Below are positions 63,090-64,000 of a DNA stretch of 64,000 bases, in pieces. A program made the position numbers and the translations under genes. Position 1 is the first letter of the stretch. Every line of letters begins with the position of its first letter. Origin of the DNA: Eubacterium sp. 1001713B170207_170306_E7 (GTDB lineage: Bacteria; Bacillota; Clostridia; Eubacteriales; Eubacteriaceae); assembly GCF_015547515.1 (NCBI RefSeq), contig NZ_JADMVE010000004.1, positions 248,001 through 312,000 of the forward strand. The letters run 5' to 3'. The notes under the pieces were generated by a model that was not told the origin of the DNA, did no database searches, and was given only the letters and a program-made list of their open reading frames with translations.

Positions 63090-64000
63090 CTATTTTAAAT
63101 TGTATTTTTTGAGCTTATAGTACAGCTTCTGCCGGCTCATGCCCATCTGCTTGGCAGTTTTTGCGATGTTTCCGCCGTTTTTTGTCAGGCTTTCGATTAT
63201 AAACTCTTTCTCTTTTTCCTTTAATTCCTCAAAAATATTCTGTCCCTTGTCGACCGAAACCGAAGTCCTTATTTCACCACGCTGCTCTGGCTGTCCCTCA
63301 TAGTTTCCAATTTTGTCCTCACCCAAAATATATTTGGGCAGGTGCCGTATACCGATACAGGTTTCGTCCGGGTCGATGACGTTCATGGCCGACTCTAAAA
63401 GGTGCCTGAGCTGCCGCACATTGCCCGGCCAGCTGTAATTATCAAAAAGCTGCTGAACCTCTGAATCGACCCCGACAATTTTCTTATCAAATTGTCGATT
63501 GTACATCTCGATAAAATACTTTGTCAACAGGCTCACATCATCCAAGCGCATCCGCAGCGACGGAATCACGATATAGACCACCGCCAGCCGGTAAAAAAGG
63601 TCGCTTCTGAAATTATTGTCCTGAATGGCCTGGGCAGGGTTTTCGTTGCAGCTTGAAATGATGCGCGCACTCACATGAATCATTTTATTTGAGCCCAGGC
63701 GCGTGACTGTCCGCTCCTCCAGAACCCTTAAAAGCTTTGACTGGAGAAACAGGGACATGGAGTTGATCTCGTCCAGAAAAATGGTGCCGCCGTCCGCCTC
63801 CTCAAAGAGGCCGGGCTTATCCGTGGCCCCGGTAAAGGAGCCCTTGGTTGTCCCGAACAGCAGACCCTCCAGCAGGGATTCCGGTATGGCCGCGCAGTTG
63901 ATGGCAAGAAAGGGTTTGTCCCGCCGCGAGCTGTAGGCATGGATACTCTGGGCAAACATTTCCTTCCCAGTTCCTGTTTCGCCGATAATTAGAATATTGG
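63090..64000 (-). CDS. Sigma-54-dependent transcriptional activator, C-terminal part (window edge)
   Basis: The frame is open beyond base 64000. The visible part has the AAA+ Walker A (GETGTGKE), the sigma-54 contact loop GSFTGATDKPG (GAFTGA variant), Walker B GTIFLDEIN, the VWPGNVR-like SWPGNVRQLRHL and a C-terminal Fis-type HTH (NGGNIAKTAKQMGMSRQKLY). The N-terminal sensor domain is outside the window, so its signal is not known. It likely controls the downstream genes (EamA, deacylase, reactivation protein) or an operon before it. No sigma-54 promoter was recognised in this window. Confidence 0.93.
   Translation of the reverse strand, partial: NILIIGETGTGKEMFAQSIHAYSSRRDKPFLAINCAAIPESLLEGLLFGTTKGSFTGATDKPGLFEEADGGTIFLDEINSMSLFLQSKLLRVLEERTVTRLGSNKMIHVSARIISSCNENPAQAIQDNNFRSDLFYRLAVVYIVIPSLRMRLDDVSLLTKYFIEMYNRQFDKKIVGVDSEVQQLFDNYSWPGNVRQLRHLLESAMNVIDPDETCIGIRHLPKYILGEDKIGNYEGQPEQRGEIRTSVSVDKGQNIFEELKEKEKEFIIESLTKNGGNIAKTAKQMGMSRQKLYYKLKKYNLK

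Overview
The window is about 64 kb of a moderately GC-balanced Firmicutes chromosome with one AT-rich island. The gene set points to a strictly anaerobic Clostridia-type acetogen, most likely the Eubacterium limosum/callanderi group: anaerobic NrdD/NrdG, SCIFF peptide and its maturase, a corrinoid-type UroD-fold methyltransferase flanked by CobW GTPases, the anaerobic COG1900/NIL-ferredoxin homocysteine pathway, a CBS/DRTGG pyrophosphatase and LarA. The genus is an inference from gene content, not from a database comparison.

Region by region. 1-17.5 kb (ordinary chromosome): uvrC (edge), a small hypothetical, a HAD phosphatase, a membrane protein, transaldolase, malQ, a peptide-type binding lipoprotein, larA behind a GntR/FadR-like operator, a surface protein, nrdDG behind paired NrdR boxes, and a divergent cysK / gamma-synthase-patB sulfur locus. 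17.6-26.7 kb: a low-GC integrated element bounded by an 18-bp imperfect direct repeat (17/18 identical). It carries a tyrosine integrase and a P-loop helicase-like gene, each broken by a one-base loss at an A6 run, an excisionase-like protein, two Xre regulators, a serine resolvase, small membrane and lipoproteins, an unannotated 28-codon hydrophobic peptide gene with a convergent antisense RNA (type I toxin-antitoxin layout), and a 175-nt highly structured non-coding segment. 26.7-30 kb: pyrophosphatase, an FMN-binding-like lipoprotein, an Xre regulator and a 23-residue membrane peptide.

30-35 kb: a SAM-riboswitch-controlled operon (COG1900 protein, NIL ferredoxin, UPF0280 protein, cobalamin methionine synthase) that can build homocysteine and methylate it. 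35-45.5 kb: housekeeping minus-strand block: prfB with its programmed frameshift, secA, a DUF5317-like protein, hpf with an upstream raiA-motif RNA, SCIFF and its radical SAM maturase, yajC and tgt. 45.5-50 kb: a hybrid histidine kinase co-transcribed with a binding-protein/5'-nucleotidase-like fusion. 50-55 kb: queA, ruvBA, 6S RNA, radA, vanZ. 55-64 kb: a PTS-IIC-like membrane protein, acetolactate decarboxylase, two CobW GTPases around a methyltransferase-thioredoxin fusion, and a run ending in a sigma-54 activator (regulator, EamA exporter, ProX-type deacylase, cobalamin reactivation-domain protein).

The strongest candidates for something undescribed are the type I toxin-antitoxin-like locus at 19304-19611, the structured element at 22623-22797, the paired frameshifts at identical slippery runs in the mobile element, and the CobW/methyltransferase-thioredoxin/acetolactate decarboxylase cluster.
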